Shown: one piece after another, positions 45,589 through 53,750 of the stretch | Layout of the letters: each line of letters begins with the position of its first letter | How positions within the stretch are numbered: the stretch's first letter is position 1 | Assembly (NCBI GenBank): GCA_028873595.1 | Contig: JAPPOV010000033.1 | Location: 45,155 to 109,154 of the forward strand | Origin: Gemmatimonadota bacterium | Lineage (GTDB): Bacteria; Gemmatimonadota; Gemmatimonadetes; Longimicrobiales; Gaopeijiaceae | Direction of reading: 5' to 3' | DNA length: 64,000 bases | Notes under the pieces: model-generated | What the model was told of the DNA's origin: nothing | What the model saw: the letters and a program-made list of their open reading frames with translations, nothing else | Databases searched by the model: none | Position numbers and translations under genes: made by a program

Positions 45589-45618
45589 GGTGCCGGCGCC
45601 TATCGTGGTGCCGGCGCC
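45589..45618. repeat. Tandem 12-bp direct repeat between convergent genes
   Basis: The 12-mer GGTGCCGGCGCC occurs at 45589-45600 and again at 45607-45618 with 6 bases between. Each copy contains the palindrome GGCGCC, so the transcript can fold on either strand. The second copy encodes the C-terminal APAPR of the cupin. It may serve as a bidirectional transcription end; no T-run is visible. Confidence 0.45.
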
Positions 45619-45929
45619 ATGAAGACGAGTACGGTGAGCTGATCGTCGCTCGTGTTTCGGACACCGTGGGGTACGCCGGCGGGCGCAACGAGCATCGCCC
45701 CCGCATCCATCTCGATCTCTCGGCCTTCCAGCAGGAAGAGGCCGCATCCCCGTAGGACGTGGTAGACCTTGTCCTGATCCGCGTGCCCGTGAAGCGAGTG
45801 CTCCTGGCCGGGCTCGAACGCGTTCAGCCCGACGAGCATCCGATCGGACATGAAAATCGTCGTCTTTCCCATCTTCTCCGGGTTGAACTGTGCAAGCGTC
45901 TCGGGACGAATGAGTTCGGGATGATTCAT
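45600..45929 (-). CDS. Cupin domain protein
   Basis: A 109-residue single-domain cupin. Motif 1 is seen as PGQEHSLHGHADQDKVYHVLRG, given here by its key residues His-x-His then Glu-position Lys/Tyr. Motif 2 is MLVAPAGVPHGVRNTSDD with the metal His. The first motif keeps HGH but has KVYHV where many cupins have ExxYV, so the metal may be bound by three His. Small cupins act as dioxygenases, isomerases or sensors; none can be chosen. Its ATG overlaps the stop of a 48-codon frame upstream (ATGA). Convergent with the small hypothetical gene at 45255. Confidence 0.85.
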   Translation of the reverse strand: MNHPELIRPETLAQFNPEKMGKTTIFMSDRMLVGLNAFEPGQEHSLHGHADQDKVYHVLRGCGLFLLEGREIEMDAGAMLVAPAGVPHGVRNTSDDQLTVLVFMAPAPR

Positions 45930-46072
45930 GCGCGTATCTCTGTTGAGGTGTCAGGGCATACGAATGTAGCGGCCACCCCCAGGCGCTCGAGCATGGGTTG
46001 GAATGACATTCCGAGGGGGGCCGGATAGCTTCGCCATTCATCCGAATGAACCCAGACCTTGAGAATGTCCAT
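45926..46072 (-). CDS. Possible small protein upstream of the cupin
   Basis: A 48-codon frame beginning MDILKVWVHSDEWRSYPAP that ends in an ATGA overlap with the cupin start, as expected for a coupled leader gene. Against it: third-position GC is lower than in neighbours and no family is recognised. Its start codon is interlocked with the start of the MBL-fold gene on the other strand at the palindrome CCATGG. It could be real, or simply part of the cupin's 5' leader. Confidence 0.28.
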   Translation of the reverse strand: MDILKVWVHSDEWRSYPAPLGMSFQPMLERLGVAATFVCPDTSTEIRA

Positions 46073-47027
46073 GGCTCGTCTTTCGCTTCGTTGCGCCGCA
46101 GCCACGATCGTCTTCACCGCACTCGTCGTGCCGCTGCCTGTGAAGGCTCAGGCGGGCGTAGATGCCGGTTCGTCGACACCACTCGAACTGACGTATTTCG
46201 GGGCGGCTGGCTGGAAGATCACGGACGGTAACGTCACGGTGCTTATTGATCCCTGGCCCTCTCGTCTGAAGTACGGTGGCGGGGGGCACCCGGATGATGA
46301 CCGTCCCGATTACGCGCGGACTGACATTGCGGTCTCCGACACGACGCTGATCGATTCGTTGATCTCGGAAGCGGACTTCATCCTCGTCCACCACGGACAC
46401 TTCGATCACCTGGGTGACGTGCCGTATATCGCCCGAAAGACCGGCGCGAAGGTGATTGGCACGGAAACGACGGTGATGATCCTGCGTGCCTACGGGATTC
46501 CCAACGACCAGCTGTACGCGGTAGGCGGCGGGGAAGATTATCAGTTCGACGGCTTCAGCGTCCGGGTGGTCCCCGGCATCCACTCAGCGTTGAACGAAAA
46601 GCACTACCACGACACCCGACGCTACGATCGGAACACCGTGCTGGAGGCGCCTCTTCGGATTGAACAGTTCATCGAGGGTGGGTCGCTCAGCTTCCTGGCC
46701 CGTTTCGATCGGCATGACATTCTGACCATGGGCTCGATGAATTTCATCGAGCGAGAGTTCGTGGGCATCGAGCCCGACATTCTGCTCGCAGGGATCAATG
46801 GTTCGAGGCTCGGCCTCTACGAGTACGATCGTCGGCTGCTTGAGACGACGGGCTTCCCGCCGGTGGTGATACCGACTCACTGGGACAACTTCCGGCTTCC
46901 GTACGGATTCTCTCAGCAGGCGAACATCGAACGAAACATCCTCCCGTTCATCGAGACTGTCGGCGAGTTGTCCCCAGGGACGCGGGTGATCACTCCGGTG
47001 CACCTCGAGCCGTTCACGATCCGATGA
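46071..47027 (+). CDS. Secreted MBL-fold metallo-hydrolase
   Basis: A 318-residue exported metallo-beta-lactamase-fold hydrolase. Signal peptide MARLSLRCAAATIVFTALVV with cleavage near VKAQ. The core starts LTYFGAAGWKITDG and carries the zinc motif HxHxDH at His108-His110-Asp112-His113 (LVHHGHFDHLGD). Later ligand positions are in VPGIHSALN and IPTHWDNFRLP. Such UlaG-like proteins hydrolyse lactones or phosphodiesters; the substrate is unknown. Frames from TTG 46059 and ATG 46065 are possible, but the ATG at 46071 gives the cleanest signal peptide. Its stop overlaps the VCBS-repeat gene by 4 bp. Confidence 0.9.
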   Translation: MARLSLRCAAATIVFTALVVPLPVKAQAGVDAGSSTPLELTYFGAAGWKITDGNVTVLIDPWPSRLKYGGGGHPDDDRPDYARTDIAVSDTTLIDSLISEADFILVHHGHFDHLGDVPYIARKTGAKVIGTETTVMILRAYGIPNDQLYAVGGGEDYQFDGFSVRVVPGIHSALNEKHYHDTRRYDRNTVLEAPLRIEQFIEGGSLSFLARFDRHDILTMGSMNFIEREFVGIEPDILLAGINGSRLGLYEYDRRLLETTGFPPVVIPTHWDNFRLPYGFSQQANIERNILPFIETVGELSPGTRVITPVHLEPFTIR

Positions 47028-48139
47028 GGGCTCGACGTTTCACTCTGGCGCTTCTTCTGGCGGCCGCCCCCTGGCCAGCGAGCGCTCAGCGGGCGTTCGA
47101 GTCCACAAACCGACTTGTGTTCGGTACCCCCGACGACCTCACGGCGTCCATCGTCTTTGCAGATATCGATGGAGATGGAGATGTGGATGCCTTGCTGGCG
47201 AACGGTCGGCATTGGGCTCAGGTCAATGAGGTGTACATCAACAACGGCGCTGGCCAGTTCACCTTCGGCTACCCGCTCGGCCCCGAGAAGGCGACCACGT
47301 ATGCCGTCCCTGCCGGAGACCTGGATGGCGATGGTGATCTGGACGTTGTGGTCGGAAACGATCGAGCGGAGAACTGGGTCTACCTCAACGATGGAACCGG
47401 TACGTTCGAGCGGGTGTGGTCCGTGGGGCCCGAAGTCGAGCCGACACGATCGGCTGAGCTGTCGGACCTGGACGGGGACGGCAGCCTCGATGTGCTGGTC
47501 ACGAATCGAGGCACGGCCAATGGCTTCTACCTCAATGACGGCGATGGACGCTTCGGACCGAAGCAGCCCTTCGGTGACCCTGATGGGTCGACGATCGCCG
47601 TAGCGATCGGTGACATCGATGCAGACGGCGATGTGGACCTGGTACTCGCGAACCGTGACGGGCAGGCAAACCAGATTCTACTGAACGATGGGACCCTGAA
47701 CTTCGACGAGGTACGAGAGTTCGGAACCGGGTCGGATGAGACCCGGTCCGTGGTGCTGGCGGACCTGAACGAGGATGGCATGCTCGATATCGTTGCGGCG
47801 AATATCGGGGAGCCGAATGCGGTCTATCTGGCAGATGCACCTGGGCAGTTCGGGCAGGGCATCGCGTTCGGCCGAGATGAGGGTACGTATGCCGCGACGG
47901 TCGTCGATGTCGACCGGGATGGTGATCTCGACATCGTCGTCGGGAACGTGCGTGGGCAGAACGCGCTCTACCTCAACGACGAGAAGGGGCGGTCGTGGCG
48001 CGAAGTGCTGATTGGCCTCGAGGACGTATCGACGTACGGCGTTGCTGCAGCGGATGTGAACGGTGACGGCTTTCCGGAGCTCGGATTCGCGAATTCGGCG
48101 TCGCTCAGCAGGCTGTTCCTGAACGTACGGAGTCGCTAG
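47024..48139 (+). CDS. VCBS/FG-GAP repeat-containing secreted protein
   Basis: A 371-residue secreted beta-propeller. After a signal peptide (LALLLAAAPWPASAQ) it is built almost entirely of about seven repeats. Each has an AxxDxDGDGDxD calcium loop followed by LLNDGxGxF (for example FADIDGDGDVD, GDLDGDGDLDVVVGND, GDIDADGDVDLVLAN, VDRDGDLDIVVGN). It is co-translated with the MBL hydrolase (ATGA overlap), suggesting a carrier or binding partner for that enzyme. No catalytic motif is present. Calcium binding is well supported by the loops; a structural or adhesive role is inferred. Confidence 0.9.
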   Translation: MRARRFTLALLLAAAPWPASAQRAFESTNRLVFGTPDDLTASIVFADIDGDGDVDALLANGRHWAQVNEVYINNGAGQFTFGYPLGPEKATTYAVPAGDLDGDGDLDVVVGNDRAENWVYLNDGTGTFERVWSVGPEVEPTRSAELSDLDGDGSLDVLVTNRGTANGFYLNDGDGRFGPKQPFGDPDGSTIAVAIGDIDADGDVDLVLANRDGQANQILLNDGTLNFDEVREFGTGSDETRSVVLADLNEDGMLDIVAANIGEPNAVYLADAPGQFGQGIAFGRDEGTYAATVVDVDRDGDLDIVVGNVRGQNALYLNDEKGRSWREVLIGLEDVSTYGVAAADVNGDGFPELGFANSASLSRLFLNVRSR

Positions 48140-48199
48140 TGGCGACACGGTCGGGAGTCCGCCGCCACGACTGAATCATTCGTCGCGAAGCCGGACCGC

Positions 48200-49816
48200 T
48201 CAGTCTCGTACCCAGCGTTGATACAGGAAGCTGCCGGGATCCCATTCGATAGGACCCATCTCGTTCGTCACGTGCCATGTCACGAGCAGGTTGGAATGCA
48301 GTTCCCGCCGAACCCCTTCGAGGTCGAAGGGCTGCTCCAAGTCGTCGGTCGGCTTGTGGTACCGCTCTAGGATCCAGGTGTCGAGCTCGGCCTGAGCGTC
48401 GCGCCGGGCGTCGATCGCACTCCGCCCTCCCTGGACCCAGATCGCGGGAATACCCTGACGTACGAACGCGTATTGGTCGCTTCGGATGAACAGATTCTCC
48501 TCGGGAGTCGGATCTGGAGCGACCGGTGTGCCGGTCCGTCCCACCGCGAAATCCACCGCTTCGGACAGATTGGAATGCTCGTAGCCGAAGGCCAGCACAT
48601 CGTCCGAAGCGGTGATCATACCCATGACACCGTCCATGTTCTGGTTCGCAACCACGCGGCCGGGGCCGATGGATGGGAAGCGTGCGAAGTACTCGGATCC
48701 CAGAAGGCCCACTTCTTCGGCTGTTACCCAGAGGAAGAGTATCGACCGCCGCGGCGCATCCAGGCGTGTGAGTACCGACGCGAGCGTGAGGAGTGCGGCC
48801 GACCCGGACGCGTTATCGAGTGTCCCGTTGTAGATCGAGTCGCCTTCGATCGGGACACCGATGCCCAGGTGGTCGAGATGGGCGGTCAGGACGAGCACTT
48901 CGTCCCGCAGAACCGGGTCGGAGCCTTGCAGTAGTGCCGCTACGTTCGAACTCGCGAACGACTCGTGCCGGAACGCAGCGCGGACTCGGGCCTCGATTCC
49001 GAGCTCAAAGGAAACCGGCCGACCTGCCCGAATGCTTTGAACCACGTCGTCGAGGCTTCGACCGGCCCCCTCCATCCACGGCGCGGCTACGCGTCGGGGA
49101 ACCGTCAGCGAAACCTCCAGCTCTTCCGGCGAAGACGCATCGGACGTGAAGGCGTCTGGTGTGACGTAGCGCACACGAGGTCCTTCACGTCCCCCGAGTT
49201 CTTCCGGTTGCACGATGACCACCCCGATGGCGCCTCGCTCCCGGAGCTCCGCGTCGCGTGACGCGCTACTCGACAGCACCGTGCGCTCCAGAGATCCGAA
49301 GTCGTCGGGGGCACCGGCCATCACCACGACCAGTTTTCCCGAGACGTCGATCCCGTCGAAGTCGTCGTATCCAAGGCCCGGAGCGCTGATCCCGAATCCG
49401 GCGAAGACCATCGATGCACGAAGGTCGATCTCGGTATGTGTGGTGCGCGGAGAGAGTGTGTAATCCGTGCCGTACATCAGGGCTCGACCGGCCACGGAGA
49501 GTGCAGCGGTCGTCGGGTCGAGGCTCGCGCGGAGAAAGTCGATCGGCTGAAGGTAGGTGCCCGAGACTCCTCCGGGTTCGAGCCCGAGGGCCTGGGATTC
49601 CCGAGCCACGTACGCAGCAGCTGAGTCATACCCGGCTGTTCCCGGCTGCCGGCCACTCATGACGTCGCTGGAAAGGGCTGTCATGTGCGCCAGGAAGGTG
49701 TCGATCGACAACGAGTCGATTCCCTGATCGAGAGAGAGGGTGTCGTCGGTCGAAGTGCAGGAAAGGGTGGCCCCCACGAAGAAGACCGCGGCTGCGAGCG
49801 TGTGAGTTCTGAGCAT
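48200..49816 (-). CDS. M28 family aminopeptidase with PA domain
   Basis: A 538-residue exported zinc peptidase. Lipoprotein-type signal (AAAVFFVGATLSC). Residues about 100-270 form an inserted protease-associated domain (VFAGFGISAPGLGYDDFDGID, GKLVVVMAG). The M28 centre follows with ligands and catalytic residues in LTAHLDHLG (His, Asp), NGTLDNASGSA (bridging Asp), WVTAEEVGLLGS (Glu-Glu) and RYHKPTDD (last His). Start at ATG 49816; an earlier GTG at 49852 would add only a short extension lying in a hairpin. It cleaves N-terminal residues from peptides outside the cytoplasm. Single transcription unit, separated from the upstream gene by a strong hairpin. Confidence 0.92.
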   Translation of the reverse strand: MLRTHTLAAAVFFVGATLSCTSTDDTLSLDQGIDSLSIDTFLAHMTALSSDVMSGRQPGTAGYDSAAAYVARESQALGLEPGGVSGTYLQPIDFLRASLDPTTAALSVAGRALMYGTDYTLSPRTTHTEIDLRASMVFAGFGISAPGLGYDDFDGIDVSGKLVVVMAGAPDDFGSLERTVLSSSASRDAELRERGAIGVVIVQPEELGGREGPRVRYVTPDAFTSDASSPEELEVSLTVPRRVAAPWMEGAGRSLDDVVQSIRAGRPVSFELGIEARVRAAFRHESFASSNVAALLQGSDPVLRDEVLVLTAHLDHLGIGVPIEGDSIYNGTLDNASGSAALLTLASVLTRLDAPRRSILFLWVTAEEVGLLGSEYFARFPSIGPGRVVANQNMDGVMGMITASDDVLAFGYEHSNLSEAVDFAVGRTGTPVAPDPTPEENLFIRSDQYAFVRQGIPAIWVQGGRSAIDARRDAQAELDTWILERYHKPTDDLEQPFDLEGVRRELHSNLLVTWHVTNEMGPIEWDPGSFLYQRWVRD

Positions 49817-49852
49817 GTCAGGGGTTTCTGGAAGGATGGGCCCAACGAACAC

Positions 49853-49886
49853 GCCCCGACCCGAGGCTGCTGCCTCGAGTCGGGGC
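49853..49886 (-). terminator. Probable transcription terminator hairpin
   Basis: Two arms of 8 and 6 bp with a single C-A mismatch between them, loop TGCT, stem beginning GCCCCGAC. It lies 55 bp downstream of the stop of the cytochrome/monooxygenase-like gene and just before the M28 peptidase start. No clear T-run follows, so it may be a factor-assisted terminator. Confidence 0.6.
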
Positions 49887-49941
49887 CGTGTCTACGCCAG
49901 CGTCGTACGACTGGCTGTCACCCTACTGCATCGGGTTCACT

Positions 49942-51279
49942 TCAGCGATCTCGGTCTGGCTGCTCGCTCACCGGACGCGAGCGTTCCGCCTTGATCTGTT
50001 CGTAGCCCTCTTCGTCCAGATGAGTGATGGCCATCCAGGCATGGGCCATCTCGTCGGCCGTGCGATCACCGATGCCGACCCACTGATCCGGATCCGGGTT
50101 GTATCGGTTGTCCGCTGTGTTGTCATACCAGTGAGTCAGGACGATCTGATCCCCGGCCTCGAGCAGAGGCGCCTGATCCTCATCGTAGATGTGGCTGTGG
50201 TGCCACAGGGCGCTCCAGTTGGAGACCATGCTCACCATCTCCAGTGTGCCGTCCTTTCGCAGAATCTGAATCGACGCTGCGACAAGACGGGTGTGGCCAT
50301 GAGGTTGCCAGCTGTCGATCCGAGTGGGCGTGTCGAACGAGTGGAAGCCCTGAGTCATCAACGTGCCGTGCGGGGCGATGTCGTAACCACGACCGCCGTT
50401 CAGAAAGTAGAGCGTCAGCGTCTGGTCGTATTTGCCCTCGTAGTCCTCATCGTGCAGCCAGATGCCGACTTCCACCTGGTCGTCATTGACCTCGACACCG
50501 TTCGGCCAATAGTGGATGTCCCACGTCACATCCGCCCCGGCAGGGATTCGACGGCAGGCACCTTCAGGTACGATTTCACCGACTTTGCCGAGTGCATACT
50601 CGGAGAGTCGTCCTGCGCGCTCACCGTTCACGGTGAAGGAGGAGTTGGCGTGGTGCGCCACGGCGCGGCCTGTGACGGACGGCTTGGTCTCGACGGCTCT
50701 GATGCACCGATCCGAGGTCACGCCCGTCGGGGTGGTCGGTCTCCACCAGCGATCCTGACCGACCTCCGGTACGTCGTACGGAGCGGAGGCGACCACAACG
50801 TCAGGCTCACCGAAGCGGTCGGCGAGGCGGAACTCAGCCGGGTCGGGCCACTCGACAGGAGCCGGCATGTCAGCGGGATCCCCTTCGGGGGATCCGGCAG
50901 CGACCCACGCCATGATGGTCGAGATCTCGTCGTCTGTCATCCGCCAGTCTTCTTTCAGGTCCTGGATACCGACGTCGGTGTCGTACTGGTACGGTGGCAT
51001 GTCTCGTGACTCGACCATGCGCGAGATCCTGCGCGCATACCGCCGCACGTCCTGGTACTCCATGAGGGACATGGGGCCGATTGCGCCCGGTTGATGACAG
51101 ACTTGGCAGTTCTGCTGCAGAATCGGCGCCACGTCTTTCGCGAAGGTGATGTCGTTTGCCGGGTCGGGGCTTGGCCCGGTCTGGGCAGCGAGATCGTCGC
51201 TGGACCCGACGGTCACGAGCAGAGCGCAGACGCCCGCCGCGACGACCTGCGACCAGAAACGTTGGCTGAAGACCTGCAT
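49942..51279 (-). CDS. Secreted monoheme c-type cytochrome / copper-monooxygenase-like protein
   Basis: A 445-residue exported protein. A signal peptide is followed by a c-type heme site CQVCH (Cys58, Cys61, His62) within FAKDVAPILQQNCQVCHQPG. Then comes a long domain with His-rich strands resembling the copper type II ascorbate-dependent monooxygenase (PHM) fold: VAHHANSSF, WDIHYWPNG, SWQPHGHTRLVA, WHHSHIYDED and THWYDNTADNRYNPDP. Homologs with this order are common in environmental bacteria; an oxidative role with heme as electron entry is likely but unproven. The HxH of PHM appears here as HYW in IHYWPNG. ATG 51279 has a perfect AGGAGGA; the open frame further upstream is not used. Follows the gene at 51348 after 68 bp. 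Confidence 0.85.
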   Translation of the reverse strand: MQVFSQRFWSQVVAAGVCALLVTVGSSDDLAAQTGPSPDPANDITFAKDVAPILQQNCQVCHQPGAIGPMSLMEYQDVRRYARRISRMVESRDMPPYQYDTDVGIQDLKEDWRMTDDEISTIMAWVAAGSPEGDPADMPAPVEWPDPAEFRLADRFGEPDVVVASAPYDVPEVGQDRWWRPTTPTGVTSDRCIRAVETKPSVTGRAVAHHANSSFTVNGERAGRLSEYALGKVGEIVPEGACRRIPAGADVTWDIHYWPNGVEVNDDQVEVGIWLHDEDYEGKYDQTLTLYFLNGGRGYDIAPHGTLMTQGFHSFDTPTRIDSWQPHGHTRLVAASIQILRKDGTLEMVSMVSNWSALWHHSHIYDEDQAPLLEAGDQIVLTHWYDNTADNRYNPDPDQWVGIGDRTADEMAHAWMAITHLDEEGYEQIKAERSRPVSEQPDRDR

Positions 51280-51347
51280 GATCACTTCCTCCTGAATGGC
51301 ACTTCGAGCACAGTTCGGCCGAACCGCACCACAAAGCAACATATGTC

Positions 51348-52316
51348 CTATTGCTCGGTCACGCTCACTCTGATGTACCCGTTCGACCAGCAGCACTGGT
51401 GGCCCGGGGCACTATCGGTGAGCCCGAAGCTGTCGACTTTGACGCGGATGATGTATTCGCCGGGCGTGTCGAACGTCGCAGTGAAGCGACCGTGATCCGC
51501 GTGGGGCCCTTCCAGCGGAAGCTTGACGGTCTGACGTGTCAGGAGCGGGCCCGGCCCCGGTGCGCGACCACCACGTCGGGGCGGCCGTGCGTCGGGAAGC
51601 GCTTCAACCATCGACTCGAATGAGATCTCTCCACCGATCGGTCCCCGATACTTCCACAACGACACGTTGATTGTCCCGAGCTCGCGCTCACCTCGGTCTC
51701 TTGCCCAGAAGCTCAGATCGACCGGCTCTCCCACCGTCGTGGTCAATGTCTCGGGCTTCCAGGTACCATTGATGCCCCACGCTCCCGGGTCGTCCTGAGT
51801 CCAGTGAATGGTCGGGCGCAGAGAGCCTGCGGCCATGGGCCCACTGCTGAGCTCGTAGGCCCCCGTGATGATTTGACCCGGTGATACAAGGCGCCCGGGG
51901 ACCTTCGTTTCGTACCCGTCGGTCCTGAGCGTCCACCAGACATCCCCCTCGAAATCCTCGGGGACCACGACTGCAAAGACGCCGCGCTCGCGAGGTCCCC
52001 CGAATCCGGAGTATCGAACGGTCGGGAAGCTGGTCGGTTGAACGCCATCGTATTCGGCGGGCTCGATGAAGTTGTTCGCACCCAGCTCGATCTCGATGAG
52101 CTCGGAGTCGTTGCGGTTCATGAAGCCGAACGAGAGCGTGTACGTCCCGTCTTCGTTTTGATAGAAGCCATCGAAGTATGGTGCCACGAAGTTGCCCGTG
52201 GAGTTCGTGGGTGCCAACGGGAATTCCCGCTGTCTCCAGTCCTGGGCTTCCACGGCGGGCGCTACCGATGTCGCGGTCACGACCGCGACGATGAGGCTCT
52301 TCGTCAGTCTCTCCAA
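51348..52316 (-). CDS. Secreted beta-rich protein of unknown function
   Basis: A 322-residue exported protein with signal SLIVAVVTATSVAPAVEAQ. The body is rich in aromatic beta-strands (FVAPYFDGFYQNEDGTYTLS, FGFMNRNDSELIEIELGANN, GVFAVVVPEDFEGDVWWTL) and ends with an immunoglobulin-like strand set (GRFTATFDTPGEYIIRVKVD). No enzyme motif is seen and I do not know a named family. The start is TTG at 52316 with AGGAG 8 bases upstream; an open frame continues to 52400 but has no protein character. It is probably co-transcribed with the cytochrome/monooxygenase-like gene downstream and may be its structural partner. Confidence 0.75.
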   Translation of the reverse strand: MERLTKSLIVAVVTATSVAPAVEAQDWRQREFPLAPTNSTGNFVAPYFDGFYQNEDGTYTLSFGFMNRNDSELIEIELGANNFIEPAEYDGVQPTSFPTVRYSGFGGPRERGVFAVVVPEDFEGDVWWTLRTDGYETKVPGRLVSPGQIITGAYELSSGPMAAGSLRPTIHWTQDDPGAWGINGTWKPETLTTTVGEPVDLSFWARDRGERELGTINVSLWKYRGPIGGEISFESMVEALPDARPPRRGGRAPGPGPLLTRQTVKLPLEGPHADHGRFTATFDTPGEYIIRVKVDSFGLTDSAPGHQCCWSNGYIRVSVTEQ

Positions 52317-52476
52317 CTCGGTTCTCCTGCAAACCTGAATCCTCCTGCCATTGTAAGGCCTCGTGCTGAGTGCGAAAGGATCTATGGAGGGCGTTGTCAC
52401 AGATGTGTCCGCTCGTTCGTCTATTTGAATAGCGGACCACGAGGGGCCGCTGCGTCCAGTCTGCTTCCACGGCTAC

Positions 52477-53001
52477 GTGAACGCTCGCGTCACAGACCGA
52501 CCCACCCACGTCGACTTCGACGTCGTCTTCGACGAGCACTACGCGGACCTGGTCCGCTACTGCCGGCGCCTGACGGGAGAGGACGATGTAGCGGAAGACA
52601 TTGCCCAGGAGAGCGTGTGCCGCCTGTTCGGCCACGAGCTTCGAGCCGGGCCGGTCGACGTCCGAGCCTGGCTCTTCACGACCGCCACCAACCTGGCGCG
52701 TGACCGACACCGCACGGCCACCAACCGTCGACGATTGCTCGAGGTGCATCCGGTTCGCCCCTCGGAGCCGGAGTCGCCGCATGCGGTGCTGGAACGTAGG
52801 GAACAAGAGGCGGGAGCCAGGGCTGTGCTGCAGGCCATGGCCCCGAGAGACAAAGAGATTCTGCTGATGCGGTATTCCGGATTCAGTTATCGAGAGATCG
52901 CCGAAGCCGTCGGTGTCGCGGAGACGTCGATCGGGACTCTGCTCAGTCGAGCGGAGCGTCGTTTCGCCGACGCTGCAGAACAACTGGAGATCACACCATG
53001 A
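52477..53001 (+). CDS. ECF-type RNA polymerase sigma factor
   Basis: A 174-residue sigma-70 family factor with regions 2 and 4 only. Region 2 is FDEHYADLVRYCRRLTG, then EDVAEDIAQESVCRLF-like and AWLFTTATNLARDRHR. Region 4 is LQAMAPRDKEILLMRYSGFS followed by YREIAEAVGVAETSIGTLLS with its helix-turn-helix. The N-terminal residues before region 2 are few. The start is GTG at 52477. The stop overlaps the next gene, a zinc-finger anti-sigma factor, by 4 bp, the standard arrangement for an ECF regulatory pair. Its targets probably include this operon with the TonB-dependent receptor. Confidence 0.93.
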   Translation: MNARVTDRPTHVDFDVVFDEHYADLVRYCRRLTGEDDVAEDIAQESVCRLFGHELRAGPVDVRAWLFTTATNLARDRHRTATNRRRLLEVHPVRPSEPESPHAVLERREQEAGARAVLQAMAPRDKEILLMRYSGFSYREIAEAVGVAETSIGTLLSRAERRFADAAEQLEITP

Positions 53002-53732
53002 CACATCCGCAAGAAGGGATGCTGCTGGCGTTACGGGACGGAGAAGGAATCCCGGAGACCGCCCGAGCGCACATCGCTGCGTGCTCCGTGTGCCGCGGCG
53101 TGCTCGCCGAAGCCCGTGCACGCGCCGACTCGATTCGCGATCTCCTCGGCCGTGAGGTCGAGCTCGTCGACACCGAGGCTGCCAAGGCGGAGGTGCGCGC
53201 CAGGCTCGACCAAGAGCGTGCGCGCCCCCGCTACGCGCGCATCATGACGAGCCTCGGCCGCGCTGCAGCGATCTTACTGCTGGCTGCTGGAGCTGCCTAC
53301 GCGGTTCAGTCTCCTCAGGTACGCGGATGGTTCTCCGATCGATTCGTGCAGCCCGGAGTGCCTGAAGCCCCGGCCGTCGACGCTCCGGTACAGTCGGACG
53401 AACTCCGATCGATCGGTGTCGCTGCGCGACCGGGCCTGGTGGTCGCGCTGACGGAGCTCGGGGTGGAAACGCGTATTGCGCTCGTCTTCGAGGTCCGTGA
53501 CGAGGTGGAGGTCTTTGCGGGTGAGGGCACGCGTTTCGCGGTCGCGGACAACCGGATCACCGTATCGGACGTGATCGGCCCTGTCGTGATCCGTGTTCCC
53601 GCGGGGGCTCCCACGCTCACGGTCACCGCCAACGGACGTACCATGTTCATGGGGACCGAAGCGACGTACGAAATCGACGCGTCGGGCGTACGGGCTGACG
53701 GTGGATGGGTCTTCCGGGTGCCTGACTTTTAA
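52998..53732 (+). CDS. Zinc-finger anti-sigma factor with FecR-like periplasmic domain
   Basis: A 244-residue membrane-anchored regulator. The cytoplasmic N-terminus has the ZAS motif HIAACSVC (His25, Cys29, Cys32) that would hold the sigma factor. One membrane segment follows (AAAILLLAAGAAYAVQ, about residues 88-103). The remaining ~130 residues are periplasmic with short beta-strands, as in FecR-like sensors (VEVFAGEGTRFAVADNRITV). Overlaps the sigma gene by 4 bp and precedes the TonB-dependent receptor by 18 bp. Together they look like a FecIR-type circuit sensing the receptor's state, although the receptor lacks an obvious secretin/TonB N-terminal signalling domain. Confidence 0.85.
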   Translation: MTHPQEGMLLALRDGEGIPETARAHIAACSVCRGVLAEARARADSIRDLLGREVELVDTEAAKAEVRARLDQERARPRYARIMTSLGRAAAILLLAAGAAYAVQSPQVRGWFSDRFVQPGVPEAPAVDAPVQSDELRSIGVAARPGLVVALTELGVETRIALVFEVRDEVEVFAGEGTRFAVADNRITVSDVIGPVVIRVPAGAPTLTVTANGRTMFMGTEATYEIDASGVRADGGWVFRVPDF

Positions 53733-53750
53733 TCGACTCGAGGAACGGGG

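Noticed and set aside
47160..48060. Periodic GAT/GGA-rich pattern as a DNA tandem repeat
   Set aside because: It is explained by the calcium-binding DxDGDGD loops of the VCBS-repeat protein, not by a nucleotide-level repeat.
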